64,000 bases of DNA from Dugong dugon. Taxonomy: Eukaryota > Chordata > Mammalia > Sirenia > Dugongidae. The position numbers were made by a program, and so were the translations under genes. The notes beneath the pieces are model-generated. The model saw only the letters and a program-made list of their open reading frames with translations, made no database searches and was not told where the DNA came from. Below are positions 43,507 to 54,334 of the stretch, one piece after another. The DNA lies in assembly GCA_030035585.1 (NCBI GenBank), contig CM057469.1:35804501-35868500 (forward strand). The letters run 5' to 3'. The first letter of the stretch is position 1. Each line of letters opens with the position of its first letter.

Positions 43507-43935
43507 GTCATGGGTTGAATATGTCCCCCCAAAAATGTGTGTATCAGTTTGGCTGGGCCATGACTCTTGGTATTGTATGTTGTATGTTGTAAAGCCTGCC
43601 TCTATGATGTTAATGAGGGAGGATGGGCAGCTGTTGAGTTAGTGAGGCAGGACTCAATCTACAAGACTGGATTATGTCTTGAGGAAATCTCTTGAGATAT
43701 AAAAGAGAGAAGTGAGCAGAGAGACAGGTGGACCTCATATACCACCAAGAAAGCAGTGCCAGGAGCAGAGCGCATCCTTTGGAGCCGGGGTCCCTGTATG
43801 GAGAACCTCCTAGTCTGGGGGAAGATTGATGAGAAGGCACTCCCCTGGAGCTGACACCCTGAATTTGGACTTTTAGCTTACTTTACTGTGAAGAAATAAA
43901 TTTTTCTTTGCTAAAGTAAAAAAAAAAAAAGCATT
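43507..43935 (+). mobile_element. solo LTR, MaLR/ERVL-like (fossil)
   Basis: The sequence starts catgggttgaatatgtcccc, a MaLR-like LTR opening, has a polyadenylation signal aaataaa near its end (43895) and is followed by an A-run. No internal viral genes adjoin it. It is related over its second half to the next LTR. Old, broken. Confidence 0.65.
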
Positions 43936-43944
43936 GTAAATCCA

Positions 43945-44316
43945 AACCTCTATGCCTGTAGTTATTATCCCATTTGGGGATGGGCTGTCTTTCTTATGTT
44001 AATGAGACAAGATTAGTGTAGGATATGTCTTACATCAATCTCTTTCGAGATATAAAAGAGATTTAACAAGCAAGGGAGAGAAGCAGAGATGGGGGAAGAG
44101 AGATGCCAAGCCACGTGAAGATCACGCAGGAGCAAAAACTCAAAGAGAAGAGGACCTTCCTCCAGAGTTCACAGAGAGAAAAAGCCTTCCCCTAGAGCTG
44201 ACACCCTGAATTTGGACTTCTAGCCTCCTAAACTGTGAGAAAATAAATTTGATTGTTAAAGCCACCCACTTGTGGTATTTCTGTTACAGCAGCACTAGAT
44301 AACTAAGACATGGAGC
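43945..44316 (+). mobile_element. second solo LTR of the same family (fossil)
   Basis: Shares with the previous LTR 'gagctgacaccctgaatttg' and 'atataaaagaga', and ends 'tagataactaagaca', the usual MaLR-type LTR end. 5'-incomplete relative to the family. Old, broken. Confidence 0.65.
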
Positions 44317-44605
44317 TAATGTTATTAGTCATTATTCCTGATTTTCTTTTTTAAAAAAAAAGTATAAAACTTTAAAATAGAATAAAAGGAAACTTCTCAA
44401 ACACTATAAGCAGTGTTTATCAGAAACTAATAGTAAATAGCATATTAAATAGAGAAAAACTATAGGTGCTTCGATTAAAACAAGACAAAGGGAGGGAGAA
44501 AGGACCACCACCTACCTTTAGAGCATTAGTGTAGAAATTAAAGACAAAATAAATCAGAATAAATCACTTAATACATCAGAATAAGCAAAAAGCACAACAC
44601 AATAC
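44317..44605. other. ANKRD45 intron, unassigned
   Basis: AT-rich; nothing recognised. Confidence 0.4.
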
Positions 44606-44700
44606 CTTGTCTTCCTTAAGGAATTTTCCTGATCCCTTTTCTGTGTCTGTAATGGTTGCACAGACCTTTCCAATATATTTTTTCAGAGTCAGCCTTGCAT
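44606..44700 (-). CDS. ANKRD45: ANKRD45 internal coding exon
   Basis: 95 bases. With the G carried from the ankyrin exon it reads 32 codons, DARLTLKKYIGKVCATITDT then EKGSGKFLKEDK, ending phase 0. This is the segment following the last ankyrin unit in ANKRD45. The acceptor is ctgtttttttcag|ATGC and the donor is CAAG|GTATTG. The intron upstream (44701-59769, about 15 kb) contains TEX50 on the opposite strand. Confidence 0.93.
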
Positions 44701-45112
44701 CTGAAAAAAACAGAACCATAAAATACACAATGGTAAAACAAAGACTAAAAAATATGCTCAATGTAATGTAGCATTATATACCCAGAGCTTTATAAAGACC
44801 GTGTGTAGGAGATCTGTTGTGGTTGTCTTCATTGAATTTCAATAAAGATAACACTCCGCTAGCACAGCATTTTGGAGTATCACTGTGTTCCTAGAATTGC
44901 GCTAAAATTTTTGAAGAACATAGGAAGTATAAAACATGGTACCTACTCCCAAAGAATCCTTATTCTATTAAAATGTCTATTCTGCAGAAAGAACAACAAA
45001 AAACATTTCCAACAGACAAACTGTAACTTGATTATCTTTCTTGACCGTTCAAAATAAATTCAAAATTACTTTTCTTCTTTTGAAAAACAGCATTTAGAAT
45101 AGTGCCATTCAT
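44701..45112. other. ANKRD45 intron, unassigned
   Basis: Nothing recognised. Confidence 0.4.
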
Positions 45113-45247
45113 CATAACCCGTTGTGGTCGAGTCAATTCCAACTTATAGAAACCCTACAGGACAGAGTAGAACTGCCCCATAGGGTTTCCAAGGAGCAGC
45201 TGGTGGATTCGAACTGCCAACTTTTGGTTAGCAGCTGTAGCTCATAG
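45113..45247 (-). mobile_element. AfroSINE, head truncated
   Basis: Antisense; 'cccgttgtggtcgagtcaat' tail side present, but the sequence stops before the usual complemented head. Confidence 0.85.
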
Positions 45248-45417
45248 CACCCATAATAATGTTATCGCAAAATTTCCAAGACTTATTTTAATAAAACTGT
45301 AACACCTTCCTGAGAGAAACACAAAACTCAAATAAACAGAGAAGTGTACAATATTCCTAGATGGGACAATCGAACATTGTAAATCATGAATTAGTCCCAA
45401 ATTAATTTAAAGGTTGG

Positions 45418-45506
45418 TGTATTACTTTCCTATGACTGCTGTAACATATTACCACAGACTTGGTTTCTTAAAACAACATAATTTTATTCTCTTATGCACA
45501 ATACTT
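45418..45506 (-). mobile_element. LTR-end fragment related to the MLT1-like LTR at 48385 (fossil)
   Basis: 'cctatgactgctgtaacata' and 'ttaaaacaacataattttat' match the antisense opening of the LTR at 48385-48880. Only the end is left. Confidence 0.5.
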
Positions 45507-45614
45507 AGCTGATCTGTATAAGAAAGATCAGGAGTGGAATCCACAGACAAACTGAAATACCTAGCTACGCTTATTTCACCGAAAATAACTGATTAGAGTT
45601 TATTACTTATTTTA

Positions 45615-45945
45615 AGTTTACAGATTCAGGAAAGATTTTACTCACGCAGGCATGTACAATTCCATAACAGAAGATAAAATACAATGCACATTTCCCAATG
45701 TTGACATTGTTTTATGCATATTCCTAACTTTAACGATCACAAACTGCACAACAGAACGCTCATTTTCATCCCTAAAGAGACTCAAAAACCCTCAGTGTAC
45801 AACAGTGATTCAGGAAAGACTCCATTCATTATCCTTACCATGTATGGAAGCAGATATTGTTCAGCAGCTTAGTTATGATGAAATTATTGAAGAATTTGTA
45901 AGAGCAAAGAATAGAAAGAAATATTCTTAATTATATTAGAGATGA
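45615..45945 (+). pseudogene. hAT-superfamily transposase C-terminus
   Basis: A reading frame of 92 codons (from 45652) holds the hAT dimerisation region: FPNVDIVLCIFLTLTITNCT, then TERSFSSLKRLKN, then QERLHSLSLPCMEADI and a DEIIEEFVRAKNRKK end. In the family the (A/T)ERSFSxLKxIK motif lies at the very C-terminus. The upstream DDE catalytic part is absent nearby, so this is a 3' fragment of a DNA transposon, or of a transposon-derived (ZMYM/ZBED-like) processed copy. The surviving frame and few substitutions in the motif are notable. Not a host exon: no splice sites frame it. Confidence 0.8.
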
Positions 45946-46163
45946 AAGATCTATCTAAAAACAGAATATAGCAATTCGTTGAAATATTTTTTCTGATCAT
46001 TAAATTTTCTTTTATGACATCTTTTCATTTGTTCATTTATAATTATAGCATTTATTATGAAACCAGCATCAAAACTGAATTATGAGCTGTTTAAAGCAAA
46101 ATTGTTGAAAGTCAATTTTTCATTGTGGGACATCAACAGAAGTTTACATTGATCATTGAATCA
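45946..46163. other. AT-rich DNA following hAT fragment
   Basis: Possibly the 3' non-coding part of the hAT-like element. Not classified. Confidence 0.35.
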
Positions 46164-46515
46164 GCTAAGTTCACTGACTCATTTTCTTTGTTGTAGAATA
46201 TGTGGCATATTCTTTTTGTAGAAAATGTGGTATATAGTAAAAATCTTAGTATTCTGCATCCACTAGAAATTTTATAATCCAGTTCATCTCATTCCACTAA
46301 AACAGCATATGTCACTTATGCGTTCAGTCACTAACATTATAGTCACATTTAAAAAGAAGTTACATCATGGATAGCTAAGATACACACACATACATACGTA
46401 TATATATATATAACTCATATATCCCGTCCGAATGCATGAGTAAGCAGAGTAGGAGGCATCATAGATTATCAGTGTGGGGGCCCTCACATGCCTTAATCTG
46501 GTCCTGATCCCACCT
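46164..46515 (+). repeat. 0.35-kb direct repeat R, first copy
   Basis: Matches 49384-49785 over its whole length, about 85 percent by eye, from 'taagttcactgactcat' to 'tcacatgccttaatct'. Both copies carry an expanded (TA/CA)n microsatellite at the same internal place (46385-46415 here). Family unknown. Confidence 0.85.
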
Positions 46516-47094
46516 GCAAAATATGTTCACCCCATCTCAACATCCCCAGAAGTCTAAACCCACTATATCATCAACTCAAGTCTAAAATCTCATCTAAATA
46601 TCATCAGCGCAAAAGTCCCAAATCTCATCATCTATATCAGATATGGGTGAGACTCTCAGTCTGATCCATCCTGGGGAAATTTTCTTTCTATCTGTGGACC
46701 TGCAAAACTAGAAAAACAAGTTATTTGTTCTCAAAATACAATGATGGAACAGGTATAGGGTAACAGTTATAGAAAATGCTATTCGAAATGGAAGAAAGAA
46801 AGGAGTCACTGGTCCCAAGCAATTTCAAAATCTAACCAGGCACTCCATTAGGTTTCAAGGAAAAGTCCTATATGTCTCAAGACTCTACCCTCTAGGCATG
46901 AAGCTCCACCCTCTGAGTCATTCTTCATTTTTAATGAAGGATAGCAAGTGTTTGCAGCCGAATAGTTTTATTAGTCTGTTTTATCTGCCTATAAAAGTTT
47001 GAGGGTCCAACAGCCTTTTTTTCATTTAGTCCTCTCTCTGTCCCTTTAAGGTCCTTGGGTGACACAAACAGTTTGAGCTCAACTCCTAACCTAA

Positions 47095-47311
47095 GGAGCC
47101 CTGGTGATACAGTGGTTAAGCACTCGGCTGCTAACAAAAAGGTTGGCGGTTTGAACCCACCAGCCCCTCTGCAGGAGAAATATGTGGCAGTCTGCTTCTG
47201 TAAAGATTATAGCCTTGGAAACCCTGTGGGGCAGTTCTACTTTGTCCTATAGGGTCGCTATGAGTCAGAACCGACTCAACGGCAATGGTTTGATTTTTTT
47301 TTTTTTTTTTT
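47095..47311 (+). mobile_element. AfroSINE with poly(T)-interrupted tail
   Basis: Sense, full-length: head 'ggagccctggtgatacagtg', ending 'ggcaatggtttga' and a T-run at 47285-47310. Confidence 0.92.
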
Positions 47312-47312
47312 A

Positions 47313-47487
47313 CTAACCTAAAGGTTGGCAGTTGGAACCCACCCTGTGGCACTGTGGAAGAAACACCTAGCAATCTGCTTCTGTAAAGATTACAGACAAG
47401 AAAATCCTACAGAGCAATTATACCCTGTAACACCTATTAGGTTCACCATGAGTCAGAATCAACTCAATGGCAACAGGTTTGGTTTTT
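47313..47487 (+). mobile_element. AfroSINE, 5'-truncated, tandem to the previous copy
   Basis: Sense; starts inside the tRNA-like region ('actaacctaaaggttggcag') and ends 'gcaacaggtttggttttt'. Same orientation as its neighbour. Confidence 0.88.
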
Positions 47488-48384
47488 CGTTCTGTCCCTT
47501 TCAGTTCAAGCTGGTTGTATTTCTGCTGATACAATATTCTCAAAAACCTTGTGGGTCTCCTGTGCATGTTATGGAAATTCACTCCATTAGACAAGAAGCT
47601 CCTCCACAGGTCATTCCTGGAAAATTTCATCTTTACTTCTGGCTTCTGCTAAGATGGCTGAGGGGATTCATAAGATACACACCTAAACTCTTCAGCACTA
47701 GTAAAAGGTTGTCCAGCCACATTCTTGGCCATCTCTCCAGAGCACACTTTCCTGACACTGAATCTCCTAATTTCAGCATCTTTTGCAATTTGGATAGGCT
47801 AAGGATTTTCCAAATCATCAAGTCCTAGCTCCTTTTTGCTTGATAGTTCTTCCCTCAGTTTATCTCTTTCCTCTCACGTTTTACTGTAAACAGCAAGACA
47901 AAACCAGACTGTGTCGCTAACATTTTGCTTGGAAATCTCTTGAGCTAAGTAAGTTCATCGCTTATAAGTTCTGTTTTCCACATAGCTGTAGGACACAATT
48001 AAGCTAAGCTTTCTGCCACTAAGTAACAAGGATCAATTTTCCTCCAGTTTCTAATATGTTCATTGTTTCCTTCTGAGCCCTCACCAGCAGCACCTTTATT
48101 GTTCATATTTCTACTGACATTCTGTTTTTGGCAATTAAGGTATTCTCTAACACGATATAGATTTTCTCCACTATACTCTGCACTTCCTTCTGAGCCCTTG
48201 CAAGCCGTGCCTTTAACATCAACATTTCTACCAACAGTCTTTTTAAGGCAATCTAGCCTTCTTTTTTCATCACGTAGCTGAAAATTCTTTCAGCCTCTAC
48301 CCGTTTTCCAATTCGAAAGCCACTTCCACATTTTAAATTATTTGTTAACAATAGTACCCCATTTCCAACTACCAAAAATGCTAT

Positions 48385-48880
48385 TAGTTTCTTATGGTTA
48401 CTATAACAAATTACCACAAACTTGGTGACTTAACAGAAATTAATTCTTTTACAGTCTGGAGGCCAGAAGTCTGAAGTCAGTTTCACCAGGTTAAAATCAA
48501 GGTACCGGCAAGGATGATTCCTTCTGGAGGCTCTGAGGAAAGAATCCATTTCCTGGTCTTTTCCAGCTTCTAATGGCCATCTGTATTCATTGGCTTGTGG
48601 CTTCCTCCATCTTCAAAGCACATCACTTCAATCTCTGCTTCCATCCTCACATCGCCTTCTCCTCTCTTGTGTCAAATCTCTTTCTTCCTCCCTCTTATGA
48701 GGACAGTTGTGATTACATTTAAGGCCGATTTGGATAGTTCAAGATAACGTCGTCATCACACTATCATTAATTTAATCACATCGGCAAAGTTTGTTTTGCC
48801 ATATACCATAACATTCACAGGTTCCAGAGATTAGGACATAAACATCTTCGGAGGCCATCACTCATCCTACCACAGTTTGT
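48385..48880 (-). mobile_element. MLT1-like LTR, antisense (fossil)
   Basis: Antisense LTR of the MaLR class: 'tctggaggccagaagtctga', 'cttcaatctctgcttccatc' and 'tcttatgaggacagttgtg' are typical of reversed MLT1-type LTRs. Adjacent to the internal remnant. Old, eutherian age. Confidence 0.65.
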
Positions 48881-49383
48881 ACATATAGTCTTATGAAACT
48901 CCAAACAAGAATGTTTGAGAGACTTGATGAAATCACTCTAAAGCTCAAATTTGTCACCTTTAGCAACTAATTTAATCGCTCTAACCCTCATTTGCCTATT
49001 ATAAAAGTACCTTCCATAGTCATATTTCAGACCCATATCCGTAATAGGAGTAATGCATATGGATCAGCTAACTGGTTTTTCCGCTTCCAGCTGTTCGCAG
49101 CTTCAAATCTATTGTCAGGCAGATTACCCAACAAGCAAGGTAAGCACATGTTTAGGGCATCAATAAAACAGGGGCACCAGTTGTCTAAAGCAAAGACCCA
49201 CAGATGCCAAGCAGACAGAACACAAGGAAAAGTAAGCATCTCAGTGGAAGGGAACTGGCAGGGCACTAAAGGAAACTGATAACAACTCCAGCGCATGAGA
49301 ATGTGCCAGCTGTAAATAAAGTTCACGCAGAGACACGAGGATGGCCACAAGCAAGGTTGTTCAAGCTATGAGGCCTCTACCAC
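48881..49383. other. ANKRD45 intron, unassigned
   Basis: No repeat recognised. Denser in mixed codon-like sequence than its surroundings but with no supported exon. Confidence 0.35.
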
Positions 49384-49785
49384 TAAGTTCACTGACTCAT
49401 CTTCTGTGTTGTAGAATATGTGGAATATTCTTTTTGTAGAAAATGTGGTATATAGTAAAAATCTTAGTACCCCACATCTACTAAAAATTTTATAATCCAG
49501 TTCATCTCATTCCACTAAAATGGCATACGCTACTTTTGTATTCATTCACTAATATGATCGTCACGTTTAAAAAGGCGTTACATCATAGATAGCTAAGACA
49601 CAAACACAGACACACAGATATATACCTAAATATATCTATATAAATATACATATACATATACATATATATATATGTATATATTTCACATATGCCATTTAAA
49701 TGTGTCAGTAAGCAGAGGAGGGGGCACCACAGATTACCAATGTTCAGGGCCCTCACATGCCTTAATCTTAATCTGATCCTGCCCA
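49384..49785 (+). repeat. 0.35-kb direct repeat R, second copy
   Basis: Partner of 46164-46515, 3.2 kb away in the same orientation, with a longer TA-rich microsatellite (49600-49690). Confidence 0.85.
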
Positions 49786-50011
49786 TCATTCATGTTAAAA
49801 GAAGAATTAATTTCCTAAACTGGAATCAAAGGTTTAGGTCTTGACTCCACTAGTTGAGTGACCTGGAGTCAACTGCATTTTCAGAATTTCAGTACAGGAG
49901 GGGGCTTAGGAGAGGAATCAGTCGGAAGAGGTAGACTAAAGGATTTGTCTTGAAACTGCATTTACATACAAAGTATAGCGTTTCTACTGAGGACATATAT
50001 TTATTTGAGGT
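49786..50011. other. ANKRD45 intron, unassigned
   Basis: Nothing recognised. Confidence 0.4.
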
Positions 50012-52292
50012 GGTTTGGTGGTGGTTAGGTGCTGTAGAGTCCATTCCGACTCATAGTGACCCTATGTACAACAGAAGAGAACACTGCCCGCTCCTGCGCC
50101 ATCCTCACAATCGTTATGCTTAAACCCATTGTTGCAGCCACTATGTCAATCCATCTCTTTGAGGGTCTTCCTCTTTTTTGATGACCCTCTACTTTACCAA
50201 GCATGATGTCCTCCAGGGATTGATCCCTCCTGATAACATGTCCAAAATATATGAGACATAGTCTCGCCATCCTTGCTTCCAAGGAGCATTCGGTCGCACT
50301 TCTTCCAAGACAGATTTGTTCATTGTTTTGGCAGTCCGTGGTATATTCAATATTCTTTACCAACACCACAATTCAAAGGTGTCATTTCTTCTTCGGTCTT
50401 CCTTATTCATCGTCTAGCTTTTGCATGCATATAAGGCAACTGAAAACACCATGGTTTGGGTCAGGCGCACGTTAGTCTTCAAGGTGATATCTTTGCTTTC
50501 CAACACTTTAAAGGGGTCTTTTGCAGCAGATTTGCCCAATGCAATGTGTTTTTTTATTTCCTGACTGCTGCTTCCATGGGTGTTGATTGTGGATCCTAGT
50601 AAAATGAAATCCTTGACAACTTCAATCTCTTCTCCGTTTATCATGATGTTGCTTATTGGTCCAGTTGTGAGGATTTTTGTTTTCTTTATGTTGAGGTGTA
50701 ATCCATACTGAAGGCTGTAGTCTTTGTTCTTCATCAGTAAGTGCTTCAAGTCCTCTTCACCTTCAGCAAGCAAGGCTGTGTCATCTCCATAACGCAGGTT
50801 GTTAATGAGTCTTCCTCCAATTCTGATGCCCCATGCTTCTCCACATAGTCCAGTTTCGGATTATTTGCTCAGTATACAGATTGAAGAGGCACGGTGAAAG
50901 GATACAACTCTGACGCACACCTTTCCTGAGTTTAAACCACGCAGTATCCCCTTGTTCTATTAGAATGACTGCCTCTTGATCTATGTACAGGTCCCTCATG
51001 AGCACAATCAAGTGTTCTGGAATTCCCATTCTTCACAATGTTATCCATAATTTGTTATGATCCACACAGTCAAATGCCTTTGCATAGTCAATAAAACACA
51101 GGTAAATGTCTTTCTGGTATTCTCTGCTTTCAACCAGGATTCATCTGACATCAGCAATGATATCCCTGGTTCCACATCCTCTTCTGAATCCAGCTTGAAT
51201 TTCTGGCAGTTCCTCTTGACATACTGCTGCAGCCACTTTTGAATAATCTTCAGCAAAATTTTACTTGCGTGTGATATTAAAGATATTGTTCAATAATTTC
51301 CACATTCAGTTGGATCACCTTTCTTTGGAATAGGCATAAATATGGATCTCTTCCAGTCAGTTGGCCAGGTAGCTGTATTCCAAATTTCTTGGCATAGATG
51401 AGTGAGCACTTCCAGCGCTGCATCCATTTGTTGAAACATCTCAATTGATACTCGGTCAGTTCCTGGAGCCTTGTTTTTCACCAGTGCCTTCAGTGCAGCT
51501 TGGACTTCTTCCTTCAGTACCATCAGTTCCTGATCATATGCTACCTCCTGAAATGGCTGAACGTTGATCAATTCTTTTTGGCATAGTGACTCTGTGTATT
51601 CCTTCCATCTTCTTTTGATGCTTCCTGCGTCGTTTAATATTTTCCCTGTAGAACCTTCAATATTGCAATTTGAGGCTTGAATCTTTTCTTCAGTTCTTTC
51701 AGTTTGAGAAATGCCAAGTATGTTCTTCACTTCTGGTTTTCTATCTACAGGTCTTTGCACATGTCATTATTATATTTTACTTTGTCTTCTCGAGCCACCC
51801 TTTGAAATCTTTTGTTTAGCTCATTTACTTCATCGTTTCTTCCTTTTGCTTTAGCTACTTGACATTCAAGAGCAAGTTTCAGAGTTTCTTCTGACATGCG
51901 TTTTGGTCTTTTCTTTCTTTCCTGTCTTTTTAATGACCTCTTGCTTTCTTTATATATGATGTCCTTGATGTCATTCCACAACTCATCTGGTCTTCAGTCA
52001 TTAGTGTTCAATGCGTCAAATCTATTTTTGAGATGGTCTCTAAATTCAGGCGTGAGATACTTAAGGTCATACTCTGGCTCTCGTGGACTTGTTCAAATTT
52101 TGTTCAGTTTCCACTTGAACCTGCATATGAGCAATTGATGGTCTCTTCTGCACTGGGTCCCTGGTCTTGTTCTGACTGAGAATATTGAGCTTTTCCATCG
52201 TCTGTTTCCACAGACATAGTCAATTTGATTCCTATGTATTCCATCTGGCGAGGTCAACGTGTATAGTAGCCATTTATGTTGGTGCAAAAACA
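50012..52292 (-). mobile_element. RTE LINE, 2.3 kb 3' part
   Basis: The longest uninterrupted RTE copy in the window, colinear with both halves of the 5102-7445 element. On the minus strand it runs from the linker after the endonuclease, through the RT domain, to the tail (complement of 'ggtggttaggtgctg' at the left end). It is 5'-truncated, lacking the endonuclease. Confidence 0.93.
50025..52290 (-). pseudogene. RTE reverse transcriptase
   Basis: Frame pieces in order on the minus strand: a linker (LALECQVAKAKGRNDEVNEL near 51850), the RT fingers (WNTATWPTDWKRSIFMPIPK KGDPTECGNY near 51380-51290, quoted in two parts), FIDYAKAFDCVDH-type palm, RQSCILSPCLFNLY, and the catalytic box, which reads YGDD in place of the usual YADD (about 50785-50796). 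The C-terminal part includes IMINGEEIEVVKDFILLGST. Several frame changes and stops separate the pieces, so no full enzyme is made. Confidence 0.88.
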
Positions 52293-52344
52293 TATTTGCT
52301 GGAGGAGTGAGTTTATTCCAAGGACTCCTTTAATGACATCATAT

Positions 52345-52517
52345 CTTAAATTACTTAATCACTCTAACCTCAGTTTCCTCATCTACAAAATGGAGATAGA
52401 ATAGTACAATCCTCATAGGGTTATTGTGAGAATTAAATAAAATGCAGTATAATTCATGCAAATATCTTGGCATAGTACCTGGCACATTGCCAAGCACTTA
52501 ATAAATGTTTATTATTA
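52345..52517 (+). mobile_element. MIR
   Basis: 'cctcagtttcctcatctaca' and 'catagggttattgtgagaat' are the MIR core and CORE-SINE region, ending 'aataaatgtttattatt'. Confidence 0.88.
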
Positions 52518-52599
52518 TGTCACTACTCTTATCAAGACTCTATAAATGACTCGTTTCCTACTGAATAAAATACAAGATTATCTAGTCATAAACTATCTT

Positions 52600-53012
52600 T
52601 CCAACTTCATCCCCTCTGACACTCGTCCAGAGATTCTGTCCGTTATTCATTTCCTGTTCCCCCGTCCCCAGATATCATCATTGCTCACTCCTTCAATTTC
52701 TTCAGGTCTGTGCTCAAGAATCACCTTTTCAGAGAGGCCTTTCCTGATTGCCCTCTATAAAATAACAGACACACTCACTCACTCACTCGTTGGCAACTTC
52801 CTAACCCTCTTCCCACTCTACTTTTTCTCCACAGCACTCCATAGAAATAGCTGTATAGATTTAGATATAATTACTGTCTGTGTCCTTATACTAGAAAGTA
52901 AGTTTCATGAAGGTAAAGATTCTGTTTTGTGCCCAGTTTTTTACCCCTAGCTCCTAGAATAGTATTTAGCACATAGTAGATGCTCAATTAACATTTGTTC
53001 TATGAATATTTA
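52600..53012 (+). mobile_element. L2 3' end
   Basis: 'gaggcctttcctgattgccc' ... 'gcacatagtagatgctcaat' is the standard L2 3' end in sense. Confidence 0.85.
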
Positions 53013-53029
53013 CACAGCATTTCTTTGCT

Positions 53030-53300
53030 TGCTATGTTTATTCAACCTTAGATGCCCTCTCCACATGTGCCACCTACCAAAATTCTACCCACTCTTCAAG
53101 GCCCAGCTCAAGTGCACTTCTTCTGTGAAACTTCCTAGTTCCCTCAAGGTAGCACTCATTGCTCTATCAACTATTACATGATTATAATTTGATTTAGCTC
53201 TCATTTCAATCTATCTTGTAATTTTTATTATCTTACTCTTTGCTTCTACCTCCAGACTGTAACCTCCTTAAAGTCAAGGTATATTCTCATTTTTTTTTAC
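53030..53300 (+). mobile_element. second L2 3' fragment
   Basis: 'actcttcaaggcccagctca' and 'gtaacctccttaaagtcaag' are L2 3' region text. Confidence 0.75.
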
Positions 53301-53332
53301 CATATATCATGCCACCTTCCCTGACTACCTGA

Positions 53333-53370
53333 TACCCGTTGCCATCGAGTTGATTCCAACTCATAGCACC
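53333..53370 (-). mobile_element. AfroSINE tail fragment
   Basis: Only the 3'-end complement 'acccgttgccatcgagttg' and following bases remain. Confidence 0.75.
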
Positions 53371-53689
53371 AAAGAAACCAAAGGAAAATATGTCACAAAT
53401 GAGGGACGTACTCAATGTTTGTTGATCTATTTGAAAGAAAGGGCATTCCACAGTGAGAAAACAGAAGCAGATGCTAGGCTGTGTGAAAATGGGATAACTG
53501 TTTTTAAAGCATATGTAAAGCTGCTGTACTTCAGAAGTGGGGTTAGAAGGATATGGGTAAATTGTTTCTATCAAATTCTATTAATATGATTACAGTTTGA
53601 ATTTATAAGCTGATAAAATATTAGTAAAGTCTTTATTCTTTCACAAAACTGAACAAGCTGAAACCATTCTGGCAAAAAGCAGCAAAAAG

Positions 53690-53948
53690 TACCCCTAAGA
53701 AACGAAGGTGATTGGCTAGGTGACATCTTTTAGTTCCAATGTGATTCTTTATGATGTCACTGAACTTATTCCTGAATCAGAATGGCTGATGTTACAATGA
53801 TCATCAGCATAAATTTTGCTGACTAGCAAGATTATCTGAAATGCCTTGACTGAAGCACTATCTTAACTAAATTTCGGGGTACTTTTCTACTTTGTTTCTG
53901 ACCAATTTTTTGGCCATTGATTTTTTTTTTTCCAGTTGGGAAAGAAAA
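53690..53948 (+). promoter_or_regulatory. putative TEX50 promoter and 5' UTR
   Basis: The 260 bases before the TEX50 ATG contain an inverted CCAAT box (gattggctagg, 53709-53719) and two CRE-like sites: ggtgacatc at 53719 and atgatgtcactg at 53751. CRE variants are common in spermatid-expressed genes. No TATA box is convincing. The transcription start cannot be read from sequence. Confidence 0.4.
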
Positions 53949-54272
53949 ATGTCCGTTCAAGGACAATCTCTGATTTTTCCCCTGTTGTTTATCTGCTTCT
54001 TCAGAGGGAGCTTCTGCATTTGTGATGGAACTATCTGGACAAAGGTTGGATGGGAGATTTTTCCCGAAGAAGTACACTATCTGGAAGTTAAGCCTTCTTC
54101 ATCTCACTGCCTACCCTACCCTCTGAACAAATTATGCTGCAGTTTTGCTAACACAGATATACTTCAGGGTTGTCTGCATCTGTTTTATATTTTAGTTCAA
54201 GCTATCTTTTTAATCTTGTCTGTTTTATCTGTGCATTACCTGTGGATGAAATGGAAGAAACACCAAAAAAAG
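53949..54272 (+). CDS. TEX50: TEX50 coding exon 1
   Basis: 108 codons from the first in-frame ATG (A at -3) to the donor AAG|GTGAAT. The protein is a small secretory-pathway membrane protein, named testis-expressed 50; its molecular role is not known. Residues 1-25 look like a signal peptide ([18 protein letters not shown], then GSFCIC). Residues 26-75 form a short lumenal part with cysteines at about 54, 63, 64 and 75. Residues 78-98 are a membrane helix ([20 protein letters not shown]). A basic tail ([10 protein letters not shown]) starts the cytosolic side. I recognise the protein from its human counterpart, which shares most of these residues from memory. It is nested antisense within an ANKRD45 intron. 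Confidence 0.93.
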
Positions 54273-54334
54273 GTGAATTAGTGATGTAAATAGTAACAGT
54301 TATAGAATCTAAAAAAACTTAAGACATAAGATTA

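Larger units (their letters stand above)
46516..48384 (-). mobile_element. MaLR/ERVL internal remnant, antisense (fossil)
   Basis: The text in antisense resembles the internal, gene-poor region that lies between MaLR LTRs in mammals (for example 'aatctcatctaaatatcatc' and 'tgttctcaaaatacaatgat'). It adjoins the LTR at 48385-48880 in the right order. Two AfroSINEs sit inside. Old, heavily decayed; no viral reading frame remains. Confidence 0.5.

Noticed and set aside
47325-47828. 167-codon plus-strand frame
   Set aside because: It runs through an AfroSINE and old MaLR-type sequence; it has no domain and no splice or start context.
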